Shown here in pieces: positions 1 through 11,715 of a DNA stretch of 64,000 nt. Numbering within the stretch: the first letter of the stretch is position 1; each line of letters opens with the position of its first letter. A program made the position numbers and the translations under genes. The notes beneath the pieces are model-generated. The model was given only the letters and a program-made list of their open reading frames with translations, searched no databases and was not told where the DNA came from. Source of the DNA: Atrina japonica (Eukaryota; Mollusca; Bivalvia; Pterioida; Pinnidae); contig BROG01000230.1 of NCBI GenBank assembly GCA_030159075.1, positions 124,001 to 188,000 on the forward strand. The letters are read 5' to 3'.

Positions 1-85
1 GGATTGTGATTTAAATGGTATGGGATTTGTTGTCGTCTATGGCAAAACGAGGCTTCTGATTTGTCGAAATTCCGATATGGCTCAC
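1..85. repeat. Satellite unit, cut by window edge
   Basis: This 85-base stretch is identical to 3183-3267 and is one unit of the ~115-130 bp degenerate satellite seen at 2740-3700. Similarity stops abruptly at 86. The short reading frame inside it is a repeat artefact. Confidence 0.8.
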
Positions 86-952
86 TCCCGCTTCATCGTT
101 ATAAAAATATATCAAACATCTTTGATATTAAAAAATACTTTAGACTTCTTTCACTTTCTTTCTCTATCCTCCTTTTTTCTTAATCAAAACTCAGGTCCAT
201 TATAACACGACTAATTAGATGTGCAAATGGTCTCAACATAAATAACAATTTCGATCCGATAGGCCAGGACGTGTTTACCATATGAAGATTTCATATACAG
301 AGATAAATGACTTACTGGTAAGTAGTTGTCACAGGAATATGTTGTTGTCACAGGAATATGGGGAATCGCGTTCGATGTCAACGTTCCGCAAATTTTACTG
401 TCGTTATAATTGCAATGTTTGCAATTACTATATTTCACTAAATGAAATGCTGATTTACTCTTCCCTGGCACCTGGTCCCACCTCTGTATATCCAGAGGTC
501 CGTGTTCATTCCAATGTTCACAATATCTGTATATTGTCTCCTGGACATTCTAATGATTTTAAATTACTCAGGTATCGTTGATTTTTATATTAGTTCCGAA
601 CATTTTGCTGAGGAACAATAACTAACGAGCGTTTCGCTGTATTTCTGTCATTTTCTAATATCAAAGGCTCATTGTGATATTAATTTGGACGATTTGTTTT
701 CATCATCTGTTATCGACGCGACTTTCATTTCATTTGTTTACTGAACTAAGAATGATTATAACTTTATTTTTAGGCAGTGGAATTTTATCCAATAGTAGGA
801 TTTTTCTAGATTTATTGTTGATACGATTACGTTTTCTGATCGTTTGTGATCCATGCATTATAGAGCGGGGTTATGTAAATGTACATGTATTTGTTGGCAT
901 ATTTTTCCTTGACATTTTATAACCATGGCATGTCAAACGTTGCAATATTAGA
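86..952. other. Non-coding stretch, no gene seen
   Basis: AT-rich sequence with only short, low-complexity reading frames and no recognisable domain. The segment around 357-400 (an AATCGCGTTCGATGTCAACG-like stretch) reappears diverged near 47884-47922, so part of this is a dispersed repeat. Confidence 0.6.
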
Positions 953-1130
953 TAATTTTATATTTATGTTCGAAATTTTATATTTGTATTCAATATTTGT
1001 AAATACATGTACAGTATTTTATGTGTATTCAGTTTTTGTAAATACATGTACAATATTTTATATGTGTATTCATTTTTTGTAAATATATGTACAATATTTT
1101 ATATTTGTATTCAATAATTCTAAATATCTA
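953..1130. repeat. ~46-bp tandem repeat, about 4 copies
   Basis: Units share the core TGTAAATACATGTACA followed by an ATTTTATAT-rich half. Units have diverged slightly. No coding potential. Confidence 0.8.
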
Positions 1131-1259
1131 TGCAAAAACTTTGTCCCCCAAACGAAGTTTGCGAGACATGTTAAATCTGCTCTGTTTATTCTTCTTCTTC
1201 AACTAGTTTTTTTACTATATCTAAGTAAGAATTACCAATCATTCTTGGGTGTAGTCATG

Positions 1260-2060
1260 TACACCTAGGTAGTATGACACCCCATGCCACCCCCGTGTAA
1301 TTCACGTGAGATATCTGCCTTTCATAGTGGATCCAATGGGGTGGAAACGTATGGGGAAGTTCAAAATAAGCTATTTTCGTGCTATTAAACTTGAGTTTTC
1401 AATAATAACTTTTTATTACATTCAAACATGTAACACTTGGTATCCTCTGTAATCTGTGTGTGATTCAGTGCTTTTAATGTGATCCAAAGGAGTGGAAACA
1501 TGAGAAGATATGTTTCATTATCTTAGATATTGGCTTTGATATTGTAGGTATCAACTAATGGGTAGTTGGACCTTTTGCTATGTTAATTTGATTGAAGGAT
1601 TTCAGAGAAGATCCAGATTGGTGGAACCAAAAGAGAGTATCCAAAATGGTGGAACGTATATAGAAAGCTAAAAATAAAGAATTTTAGGTAGATATTAGCA
1701 TAGATATTATAATGGCGTAAAATTGGTAGTTAATGAAAATTTGGATTTAAAAAGAGGATTTTAAGGAGTTGATTCTTTTTTTTTTTTTTTGAAGTAGATA
1801 TTTGGTTTGATGTTGTAACTATGTACAGCTGGCTTGGTATACTCTCTGCTGTATTAATGAGATTTCAGAATATCAGGGTGGATCAAAAGGGCTGTAATCC
1901 TGTATAGAAGGGTATGAATATAGTTACTTTAAGTAGGTATTGGCTGAGATATTGAATGTACAGTAGCCATGTAAAATTGGGTAGTTGGACCGTTTGCCAT
2001 CTTTATGGGAATTCGGATTTTCCAAGAGGATCCAAAGGGGTGAAACTTATGTAGAAAGAT
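1260..2060. repeat. Degenerate satellite with GGATCCAAAGGGGTGGAAAC core
   Basis: The core recurs near 1329, 1481, 1611, 1880 and 2028, each followed by a TAGAAAG-like stretch. Spacing is about 130-270 bp. The copies are too diverged to place unit edges precisely. Confidence 0.6.
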
Positions 2061-2181
2061 GAAAATAGAACTGTTGATATTTTTACAAATTCTATGTTAA
2101 TAATCTAAAGTTTTAATATACCTTAGATTGACCATGTTACATTAAGAGCAGGGGCCATGGTTTAGGAGACTTTCGTAATAG

Positions 2182-2206
2182 CTATTATTATTATTATTAT
2201 TATTAT
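2182..2206. repeat. (ATT)n microsatellite
   Basis: A run of ATT triplets lies directly before the dispersed repeat that starts at 2212. Confidence 0.85.
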
Positions 2207-2211
2207 CATAT

Positions 2212-2625
2212 AATTGACAGAAACGATATCGTCTTGAGCATTATAACTTGGGTATTATGTTCATAATATTTATAACCAATAGGTCGTTGCCACTGCTGGT
2301 GGACCGTTTGAGTCCCCGAGGGTATACATAAACTTAGTACCTGGTATTTCGGTACTAGCTGTTCATCTTATAATAAAGTAATATTTGGCACTGATAACAC
2401 CATCTAAATTCGAAAATTTTCTAAAGTTAATTTTTTTTTTACAGTGATTACTCTTAGACGGATTTCGGCTACATATATTTTTAGAGATATTATTTGGCCT
2501 TGTATGATACCACTTTCTCTTTAGAAAATACACATTCTTTTCTAATTGGAGCTCAACTGATGAAGTTTAATTGACAGAAACGATATCGTCTTGAGCATTA
2601 TAACTTAGGCATTATGTTTATAATA
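2212..2625. mobile_element. Dispersed repeat bounded by ~50-bp direct repeats (family A)
   Basis: The segment starts and ends with the same ~50-bp block (AATTGACAGAAACGATATCG...), at 2212-2261 and about 2569-2618. Between them lies a unique body that includes CCGAGGGTATACATAA. A second copy of the body plus one end block lies in reverse orientation at 20455-20750, and lone end blocks occur at 7180-7262 and 17112-17195. Direct-repeat ends with solo copies look LTR-like, but at ~50 bp they are too short for a normal LTR, so the class is left open. Confidence 0.6.
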
Positions 2626-2739
2626 TATATTTCCATGATGAACTTGTCCGCTTGTTTTCTCAGAAACTACTCTACGGATTCTAATGAAACTTCATATGAC
2701 GATAGGTTTGGGTGTACAAATGTGCACGACGTATATTAA

Positions 2740-3700
2740 GGTATCAAGGGATTGTGATTTCAGTGGTATGGGTTTCGTTTTCGTCTATGGCAAACCGAGG
2801 CTTCCGATTGGTCGAAATTTCAACATGACTCACATTTTGATGAAATTTGAAGTTTATGGGTATTAAGGGATTGCAGTTTCAATATGGTTACCGAAATTTC
2901 AACATTGTCCGATTTTGGTGACATTTGGAATTTATGGAAATTAAGTAATTGCGATTTCAATGATATGGGGTTCGTTGCCGTTAATGACAATACCAAGACT
3001 TCTGATTGGTCGAAATTTCAGCATTGTCCTATTTTGATAAAATTTGGAACTCTTTGATATTTAGGGGTTTCAATTTAAATGATATGGGTTTCGTTGTCGT
3101 CTATAGCAAACCGATTCTTCTGATTGGTCGAAATTTAAACAATGTCCGATTTTTATGAAATTTTTAATTTATGGGTATCAAGGGATTGTGATTTAAATGG
3201 TATGGGATTTGTTGTCGTCTATGGCAAAACGAGGCTTCTGATTTGTCGAAATTCCGATATGGCTCACATTTTTATGACATTTGGAATCTATGGGTATAGA
3301 CCTTTTCACGATAACTGCGGTCCTGTAGTTTGAGGGAATAAATGATAGATTCCCGGAAAATGGCGTGAAGAAACAATCAGTTACTATAACGACTTCTATA
3401 TTTTTGCGGGTATCTGTATCATTTATTCCCGCAAAATTACAGGACCGTGGTTATCTTGAAAGGTTCTATTAAGGGATGCGATATCAGTTGTATGGGTTTC
3501 GTTGCCGTTTATGGCAAACCGAGGGTTCTTATTGGTCGAAATTTGAACTTTGTCCGATTTTCATGAAATTTGGAATTTATGAGTACTAAGGAATTGCAAC
3601 AGCAATGGTATTAGGTTTTTTACCGTCTATGGCAAACCGGGGCTTCTGATCGGTCAACATTGACTGATTTTGATAAAATTTTAAATTTACTGGTGTCATT
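2740..3700. repeat. ~115-130 bp degenerate satellite array
   Basis: About seven units share the core GTATGGGTTTCGTTGTCGTC, then a GGCAAACCGAGGCTTCTGAT-like stretch, then GGTCGAAATTT. Cores start near 2766, 2964, 3085, 3201, 3492 and 3610. A MITE interrupts the array at 3297-3466. Short frames encoding 'GMGFVVVYGK' are produced by the repeat. Confidence 0.85.
3297..3466. mobile_element. Foldback MITE, TAGACCTTTYMACG type, copy 1
   Basis: The ends are inverted repeats of about 45 bp: left TAGACCTTTTCACGATAAC, right reverse complement GAACCTTTCAAGATAACC, with complementary GGTCCTGTA and AATAAATGATA blocks inside. TA lies on both sides. Removing the element and one TA restores the satellite phrase TATGGGTATTAAGGGAT found elsewhere in the array, which confirms a TA target duplication. 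Copy 2 is at 58614-58788. It is non-coding, so a transposase must act in trans. Confidence 0.85.
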
Positions 3701-3976
3701 GATTGTGATTTCAGCCTTATGGCTTTTATTCTTCAAAACCTGTGAAGAACAATACTTTAATGCAGACTGGTATTTAATAAATGCTAGTTGATATCTACAC
3801 ACAACTTGTTCCACCGATTGGGTGAAATCATGTAACCCTGTTACAATTTTTATTTTTATTTTTGTTTTCAATGATTGTATATAAAACTAAATAAATATAT
3901 CTAATTGTAATAAAAAAATATGTGCAAAAAATGTGTAAAAAAATAAATATAAATATATGTACAAATATATATCTCT

Positions 3977-3978
3977 GT

Positions 3979-4045
<67 letters not shown>
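3977..4045. repeat. (GT)n microsatellite
   Basis: About 34 GT dinucleotides with one TATG interruption near the start. The [10 protein letters not shown] reading frame on the minus strand is an artefact. Confidence 0.95.
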
Positions 4046-4046
<1 letters not shown>

Positions 4047-5010
4047 TAATTTGCATCGTGGAAAGGAAGGTAGGTAATTTACATAACATGTAATAAAAAA
4101 CCAGTGCCGGACAAAACGGATATTTCAGAAAGAAAAATTAAAGGCCCATGCCCGCTCAAATTGACCAATGTGAAACATTGTGAAAAGTTTTCTGATACAC
4201 ACATTTTGCAATTTAAAGACATACTAATCAAAACTAGTACACACATACACTGCAAATAGTCAGAAAATGATAAAAACAACATGATAAAAACACCCGTAAT
4301 TACCGATCGCCAGTGTACCTTTCACTGCTGTTATATCGATACGGAAAGAATGTACATTGTATAACATGAATGCGCATCAAATTGTAGGAAGTATTTCAAT
4401 GAAAACTGCAATTATTCAGTTTTTGAAATAAAAATATTGTATTTCAATACATATACTTTTACCACATTTAAGTTAGAAACTTTAAGATGAAAACAAAACA
4501 AAGTATTATTATTCTCCAACCAGTTTGATTCCACGATGGAACAGAAATGTTATCCTTGAATGAGTGAGGTTTCATGAGAGGAAATTCAAAGTATGGTGGC
4601 AAATTATTTATTTGTTTTTAGTTTCATTTCCTTCCTCAAAATATTTAAACGCCCGAATTCTGATCCCACATGCACTGCACAATTTCTTTCTTTCTCTTCT
4701 TTTTCTGTCCTTTGTTTTTTGTATAATTGGTACCTGTATGACAACCTGTTTATTTTTTTGTGGAATGTTGGTAAACTCGGACCCATCCCAATTCGCACCT
4801 ATCTCAACTCGTATCTTATTTGGCTAAGTCATGCCTAGGTTGGCTGACTCGTAATCATAAAAATTGGAAGAGTTGTACTACATCGTTTTACTGACTGTTA
4901 CATAATAACGTAGGAATTATGGTTACACCAATGACTTAGTTCTCAAGCCCATAGAAAAACTATCGGTTTCAATCATTATTCTACGTGGGAATCATGAATG
5001 TCCGGACACA
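4046..5010. other. Non-coding stretch, no gene seen
   Basis: Short frames on both strands show no conserved domain, signal peptide or splice-consistent coding pattern. Confidence 0.6.
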
Positions 5011-5550
5011 TGTAAAAGATAGCCCACTGGTCCTTGAAAAGAAACCAAAAATGTCTTAACTTTGACAGAAAAAAAACAAATATTTTCTGTTAACTTGGGT
5101 GTCTGTGACCTTGACATTTGAACCCCATGACCTTGAAATTTTGTCAAAATGATTCTTTGGGTAGATGATTCCAAACAACTTTCTTATAAAATTCAATGTC
5201 CTCCAAATGGATGTTTCAGTATGCGTAAAAACAGAAAAACACTCAAATTTCACAAATTTTCCGCCACTTGGCCTTTATCAAGTGAAAGACGACAATATGT
5301 ATATCAGTTACATAGTATTAAGTCTGCACTGACTTAATAATCATGCATACAAAATTTTAAAGTTATCTGATAATTGGTTCGTGAGAAAAAGATTTTTAAA
5401 GAAGTTTTGGTCCTTTTGGTACCTTTAGAGCCCGTATAGGTTAAGATTGGTCCCCTGGTTCTTGAGAAGAAGTTGAAAATGTGTAAATGTTAACGACGGA
5501 CGACGACAGGCAGAAGACGATCGCAATAGGTCACCTCGAGTCTTTGGCTT
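5011..5550. mobile_element. Mollusc-type dispersed repeat
   Basis: It contains GTGTCTGTGACCTTGACATT, TGGTTCTTGAGAAGAAGTTG and an end block with AATAGGTCACCTCGAGTCTT. A related block (TGGTTCTTGAGAAG, CCTGTAACCTTGACCTTTGA) is at 25640-25870. This kind of end sequence, with the 'gtcacctgag' motif, is very common in bivalve genomes. I see no open transposase, so it is non-autonomous or degraded. Confidence 0.55.
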
Positions 5551-6690
5551 AGATGACATAATAAAATATTTTACCGAAAATATTACTTCCCGCATTTTCT
5601 CTGAAGTTGCATACTATTATGACAAACTGTAACGGAACGGTACAACTCCAAAAAGGTGTATCGACCTATACAAGTAGAAAAATGACACGTTTTCCAGATA
5701 ATTTTTACGGATATAGAAAAGGCATGGGAATATTTTCCAACAGAAAAATTACCTAGACTACTTCCAATATCCCTACAAGACCGTTTACCATGCGCAATGG
5801 CAATCTTACTGATAGTATGTTCCTTAAAGATTCCTCTAAAATAACATCATTTGTGCACGCAAGTTTTCTGTCCTGTTATATAAACAACTGAAAAAGGGAC
5901 ATATTGATTCCTAATTTTGGCATGAACTGTAAATAAATATCATAGAGTACTCCATCGTCGTTAAAACCACGCTCTTTCATACCCGTGGTTTTATGTCCAC
6001 GAAATCACTTGGGCATACGCGAGTAAATGCGAGAAAACGGTGCCCGAATTCGTCAATTAATCAGATCGAGGCTTTTAAACAATTTCATAATTGTATTAGA
6101 TCAACGGACTATGCGATAACTTCCGTTGCCGATTACAACTACTGTGACTGGATAAATTGAACACGCTTACTCCTTAGCTAAGAGCGATTTCGTGTACATG
6201 AAACTACGGGTAGGCAAACCGGACTATGGTTTTACGACGATGAGGGTGCCCATCTATATATATGAAAACATGTATGCACATTCGGTTGCTCTAATTTTCT
6301 TTATTTTAAAAAAAAAAAAATCAAATCGCCAAAAGCTCGCAAAATTGTCACTTCTCCTTTACCTTATGTCCATATAACATGGTGGGTTGAAGTCTCTTGG
6401 ACCCTTTCTTGACCTGGACACGTTCAAAGTTTAGGTAATACAGCATACCGACATTAAATTAACACTGACAAGAATAGTCGTTCTTATTTGTTATCCTACC
6501 TTCAAGTATCTAGTGGGGAATAAAAAGTTTTTGCCATCAAGATTTTCATAACCGAAAATTGAGTAGAATCATCTGTAAGATAATCAAAAGGTCAATCCGC
6601 CTCTCACGTTTTGTGAATCGGACAATGCCTTCGTCAGCGAAGTCATTCTGAAGCCAATTCATTTCCACAGATATTTGTATGTCATTTTAA
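5551..6690. other. Non-coding stretch with a small hairpin
   Basis: No coding region is supported. At 5963-5992 TAAAACCACG pairs with CGTGGTTTTA across a ~12-nt loop. A poly(A) run lies near 6308. Confidence 0.5.
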
Positions 6691-7107
6691 TACCAAAGGG
6701 CATTATAGTAATAACATAGTTGGTAAGTACATATATACCTTCATAAATAATTCTACAATCAAATAGGCGATGGGCACGAGTATGCCAATCGATGGGTGCG
6801 AGTCAGCTAAAACATTGGTACGATTCAGCAAAATTAACTTAGGTATGAGTTGTGATGGATACGAGATGACCATAACCCATAGACTATAATATTCTTTATT
6901 CCAGTCATTGGACCCACAGGGGGGGGGGGGGGACATGAGGTTACAACAATAAGCATTTGAACAAAAACAGAACAACAACACCGAGGGAAAAATATTGATT
7001 GATAGAATACAGATGAGACAAAATAAAAAACAAACAAAAAGAAAACAAAAAAGAAAACCAACAACAACAACAAGAACCACTAAAACAAACAAAAACCAAA
7101 ACAATAC

Positions 7108-7146
<39 letters not shown>
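7108..7146. repeat. (AAT)n microsatellite
   Basis: About 11 AAT triplets. Nearby are a 16-base G run at about 6919 and A-rich sequence. The long minus-strand frame at 6703-7233 is built from these simple repeats and is not a gene. Confidence 0.9.
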
Positions 7147-7179
7147 TACATGCAGTCTTGTACATATTGTACTTTTCAA

Positions 7180-7262
7180 ATCGAAGCTCAACTGATGAAG
7201 TCTAATTGACAGAAACGATATCGTCTTGAGCATTTCAACTTTGGTATTATGTTTATAATATT
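7180..7262. repeat. Solo end block of dispersed repeat family A
   Basis: GAAGCTCAACTGATGAAGTC is followed by ACAGAAACGATATCGTCTTG, as at the right end of the 2212-2625 element. Confidence 0.75.
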
Positions 7263-7587
7263 GTAAACTTCCAAAGCATTTTATACTAGGTGATACATGT
7301 ATATTACTTTAGGACAGGTACATGTTAGATTTTAGATAACCTTTCAGAAATTTGATCATGTAAAAATTTACATAACATATCTTTGTCCTCTTTGTTTGAT
7401 ATGTAGAAGAAGTTTTCTTCCTCATGAAACTGGGTACAATTTTAATTTTTTTTATATATTATTCATCCGAGGTTGCCTCGATTGTCATTAGGAGTAAAAA
7501 TCACTTTTTTGATCTTCAAACTCAAATTACTAGAAAACAGAGAATCACTTAGAAGTGAAATTAATGGGAAGATAATAACTTTTTATA

Positions 7588-7735
7588 AGCATTTAGCAAA
7601 GCACATTATCATTTAAAATGATGGCCGGTCAAGAGCCTTTAAATGTTATTAGAATATTTGTGTCAGGTAATGATAACAGGATTTACTTGAATTTGATATT
7701 TCTGTAAATTATAATTTTGAATTAGTTAATCACTT
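7588..7735. repeat. Left arm of a ~3.4-kb inverted repeat
   Basis: GCATTTAGCAAAGCACATTA, CCTTTAAATGTTATTA and AACAGGATTTACTTGAAT occur here in this order and as reverse complements at 10826-10962. Identity is high except for a ~14-base indel. The arms enclose a dead Tc1-like transposase. Confidence 0.8.
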
Positions 7736-7842
7736 GAAATCTCCCAGGTTAGCAAAAGGACACGGGGCAGGGATGGGCATAGTTTTCTATAAGATCGGCT
7801 TAGTCAGTAATAAGTTTACTTTTTAGTCACCTACAGGGGCGG

Positions 7843-8603
7843 ACCTAGGAGTTTTAAAAGAGGGATGTTAGGTTTTCTTTTGTTTTTTGTTTTTTTGTTG
7901 TTTTTTTTTTTTGGGGGGGGGGTTCGTTTGTTTGCTTGATTGTTTTTTTTTACATTCCACCAAGAAATTTTCACTTATATTGAGATGTCACCAGTTTTAG
8001 ATGAAGTGATACATTTTGACCTGTGCTATGGACTGACGCCAATGCAGTGAGGGTTCTTTCACGTGCCACGCCTTCCGCAACACGTGACCTCGCTTTTAAG
8101 TCTCAACCCGTGACTTTCACGTCGTATACCGAGCGCTTGACGACGGAACAGTCAATACCATTTGTAAAGTCTTTGGTATGATCCGGGCCTTAGCTGATAA
8201 GATAAGGCAAATCATATACATTTTAATTCAATGCAAATAAATGATCATGCTGAGCAAACGCAAAAGAAAATTCCTGTATCATTATGTAGGGCAAACAATT
8301 TATAAAGAAACTGAGATAAAACGGAGCGAAAGCCATAAACACCTAAATATACAGACAAACCCGGGTTAGTTCTAGTATTTTAAGTTAGAGAGAAGGAAGA
8401 GTATACTATTGTTTTCGCCGATCGCGAACATTTTTGTAGTTTCTTTTTAATCATTCACCAACTTGTATTTTTTTTTAATATTGGTTTTAAACATTTTTTG
8501 TCAATTTCTGGTCTTTTCAGTTGATTTTTACTGCACATGCATCTTACTTTGGCGTTCAAAGGGGGACGTATGCTCTTTCCCCCCCCCTTAAATCCACCAC
8601 TGA
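7843..8603. mobile_element. TIR element of the CAGKGGYGGA family, copy 1
   Basis: Left end CAGGGGCGGACCTAGGAG and right end (reverse complement) CAGTGGTGGATTTAAGGGGG form imperfect terminal inverted repeats next to G/C runs. A shorter copy with the same two ends is at 50384-50660. No transposase is encoded. An old SINE-like segment sits inside. Confidence 0.55.
7950..8165 (-). mobile_element. Degenerate SINE-like segment
   Basis: GCAGTGAGGGTTCTTTCACG, then GTGCCACGCC and GACCTCG, match the order of blocks in the SINEs at 17937-18215 and 56893-57178. The tRNA-like head is no longer recognisable. Confidence 0.5.
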
Positions 8604-9074
8604 CTTAAATCAGCCTTATCTCCTTTTTCGTATATGGTAATTGATTTTGCCAGTAACAAATAAGCTATATAGTGACCTACCCCAACCTCGTGTCACTTAA
8701 CTATAAAGTAGCCTACAGATACGTAAATGATTTTTTTTCTACATAGGTGTCAGTCCATAGAACAGATCAAAATATATGTCACTTCTGGTGTCAACTCCAC
8801 ATCCATGTATATACTACCCAAAGTTAGCTAAGCACCAACAATTATTTTGTACATATATTTTGCTGCATGCCAGTTATTTGTTTTATTTATTTTTATACAC
8901 CTGATTAGTGATTTATAAAATATTATATTGACAAATGTTTTAACAATTTTAATGTGTTTTCGGGGTTTACTTAGAATTTGAATAAGATGATGTTTAAGAT
9001 GAGTGTATTGATGATTAAAAAAAGCAATTTTTGCCGAAAGAAAAACTATCGATGAAACTGATTTGGTTTAATAA
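8604..9074. other. Non-coding stretch, no gene seen
   Basis: AT-rich sequence between the TIR element and the Tc1 pseudogene. No feature is supported. Confidence 0.5.
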
Positions 9075-10095
9075 CGAGTACGTGGCCCGTTGCTATCGAC
9101 GACAGCTGGACATTGTCGTTGCATGCCCCTATCAGATTTTGTACACCGTTTGTGGAATTGCGGTTCTCTCTTAAGACTTCAAGGAAGGCACCAAGTTCCT
9201 GTGTGATTCTTGGTTGAACCTGACGGACTGAAATGCGGACCTGTAACTCATTTCACATTCGATTTAGGTCAATAAGATCGTGCTGGCCAGTCCAAACGAG
9301 TAATACAACTCTTGGGCGTCATTGGCTGTATGAGGACGGGCATTTCGGTCCATCAAAATGAACCCATCACCAACTGCGCCAGCATAGTCTTACTTGGGTA
9401 TCGAGAATCTCATCTCATCTAGATACTGCTGGGCAGTCAGTGTGCCTCCGTCAAAAACAACAACGAGGTCAGTGCGTCCTTCCCAACTGATTCCACCTCT
9501 AGACCATTATTGAGTCTCTGACATACCGGTCGCGTTCAGTAATGTTTGCATCATGAAACCTATCCCTTTGACCTTCGCCATACCCTAGCACGCCTATCCA
9601 TGTAGTCTGTACAGTAGGCCTACCGTAAAGAGGACAGGACGCCAGTCCATCCTGCTTCAGCCAACATGGTTCACGGCCCAAGCATATCGTAGCCTAGCTG
9701 GCGGTGGTTTGGAGACAGCGGGATCAGTATGCATGGTCTTCTAGACCGCAGACCACTTTTTGCAAATGTGTGTGTATGGTTTGGGCTGAAATATTGACCC
9801 TGGAAGTATTTTGATGGTCAGAACGAAGTTGCGTTGCAGTTGCAAAACGGTTTCTTTGAACCTGTATAATCAGAAAACGATCATCAGCCGCAGAAGTAGC
9901 CCTTCTTCTGCCCCCACCATGTCGCCTTACAGGTGTACCATAGTGTTGGAACCTCGCCCAGGCTCTAGTGATAACCGTATGGTGCAAACCAAGTGCTCTG
10001 CCAACCTCATGATGAAGAGCCCCTTGCTCCACCATTCCAACCACCCGCCACATGTCTTCATCCGATAAATGCCTTCTAACATTCGCATTTGTCAT
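9075..10095 (-). pseudogene. Tc1/mariner-like transposase, degenerate
   Basis: The N-terminal part (10095 to about 9724) is an open frame starting MTNANVRRHLSDEDMWRVV. It has a bipartite helix-turn-helix, the second helix region including VITRAWARFQ, and a GRRRAT linker typical of Tc1 DNA-binding domains. Downstream, other frames give SLYGRPTVQTTW, a TDLVVV...GGTLTAQQYLDE-like stretch, and FILMDRN...VLYSFGLAS remnants of the DDE catalytic domain. Intact Tc1 transposases are ~340 residues; here stops and frameshifts break the frame after residue 123. It looks inactive. The 7588/10826 inverted arms may be its old ends, although the span is longer than a normal Tc1. Confidence 0.8.
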
Positions 10096-10412
10096 AATTC
10101 AATCATAGACGTTCAGTCTTTCAAGTGAAAATTAACATTTGTCGGGTACATTTCTGCAGCGTAAAATAAACACTAGGAAAATACAGGATCACCTCGTTTG
10201 CACGAGGAAATTATCTTGTCATTCAAGGTTATGTGTACACTAAGGGGCCTTCTCGTGACATTACTAAACGATTTCCAATGTAAATATCATAATTATATGT
10301 AATGAAGACTTCACAATGATGTGTGGAAACCTTGGTACTTAGCAAACTTGAGTAGTATAAATAAAAATTATATTAAGGGAAATAGGCCTACAACGATAAG
10401 AAAACTAACAAA

Positions 10413-10601
10413 CAATGTATGCGGATAATTCACGCTTTGACCTACACAAACAGTGTATGCGGATAATTCACGCTTTGACCTACAGAGACAGTGTATGCGG
10501 ATAGTTCACGCTTTGACCTACATAAACAGTGTATGCGGATAATTCACGCTTTGACCAACACAAACAGTGTATGCGGATAATTCACGCTTTGGCCTAAGTT
10601 T
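10413..10601. repeat. ~41-bp tandem repeat, about 5 copies
   Basis: Unit: GTGTATGCGGATAATTCACG plus CTTTGACCTACA and a short spacer. Copies are over 90 percent identical. The array lies between the Tc1 pseudogene and the right inverted-repeat arm. Confidence 0.9.
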
Positions 10602-10825
10602 TGACAACTTTTCTGATAAGAAGAGTTATTTTTACTTTATAGGCCATATACATAGATATATTAATCTTTATTGCGTTCTTTGAAGTCACTGATTTTTTAC
10701 AGTTACATGTTAAATTGTACAGAAAAAAATGGATTATCCTCACAGAAATCAAGAATAATATATATTTTTTTTTTATCATTTTAGCTGTCAGTATCTCGGA
10801 GATTTCAGGCAATAAAGTAATTGAA

Positions 10826-10962
10826 AATTATGATTGATTCAAGTAAATCCTGTTATCATTTCTGACACAAATATTATAATAACATTTAAAGGCCATGACC
10901 GGCGGTTTACGCTCAGCTATGGTTTTAATTTTGTTCTAAATGATAATGTGCTTTGCTAAATG
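10826..10962. repeat. Right arm of the ~3.4-kb inverted repeat
   Basis: This is the reverse complement of 7588-7735. It holds an additional ~14 bases (GGTTTACGCTCAGC region) absent from the left arm. Confidence 0.8.
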
Positions 10963-11715
10963 CTAGATTCAAAATCTGTTTCAGTATGTAGGGGAATGTC
11001 CGCTGTCGTATGATATTCAGTCCGACCTGAAAACGTGTTCAGCCGGACCGATTATGTTAACATAATATTTTTCGGTCCGGCCTCCGTCTATAATTTTCGG
11101 TCCGGGTAGCAGAATATCATTACCATGGATACTTAATACTGAATTTATTAAAAAAAAACAAAACTGCAACTTAGGTAGTTGTTAATTATCAACTCCCACT
11201 GATTTTAAATGTGTTACCTATATTTTAGTGGTGTTTATTCAATGGAGAGAGGTAGTTGAACCATGAACATAATGGAGCTTTACGTTACCTAACACAGCGA
11301 TAAATGATACTTTCTAAGGAAAAAATTTACATAAAATAAACTTGCAATTTTGAGTTTGAAGTAAATTGAAAAGATGTGCTAAGGTTATCCCGATTTAGAA
11401 TTTGGACTTAATAATGTAACAATATATAAAGTAAGTCTTTCAAAGTATGGTGAGGTTAATTTTGGATGGAGTAGACCCTATGCATAGCTAGGCTATAAGT
11501 TGTCATTTCTGTTGTATCTTTGTTTCCTGTCATTTTTGTTATGCTTTATCGATCAGATCACATTTAATCAGTAAATTTCCAATGAAATACAGATATAATT
11601 AGGTGTAAAGAATATTCAGCAAGTTTGGGTGACATTGGTTCACAGAGTGAAATTTTAGTGTTTAGCTGCAATATGAATTTTTCTCCATTTATCATTCCAG
11701 GTTACATCATGACCT

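Noticed and set aside
4564..4838. Overlapping frames of 81-87 residues with hydrophobic stretches
   Set aside because: T-rich AT sequence gives hydrophobic frames by chance. Three overlapping frames are open on both strands, with no start context or splice signals.
6703..7233. 176-residue minus-strand frame
   Set aside because: Composed of an (ATT)n tract, a G run and A-rich simple sequence; no domain and no coding bias.
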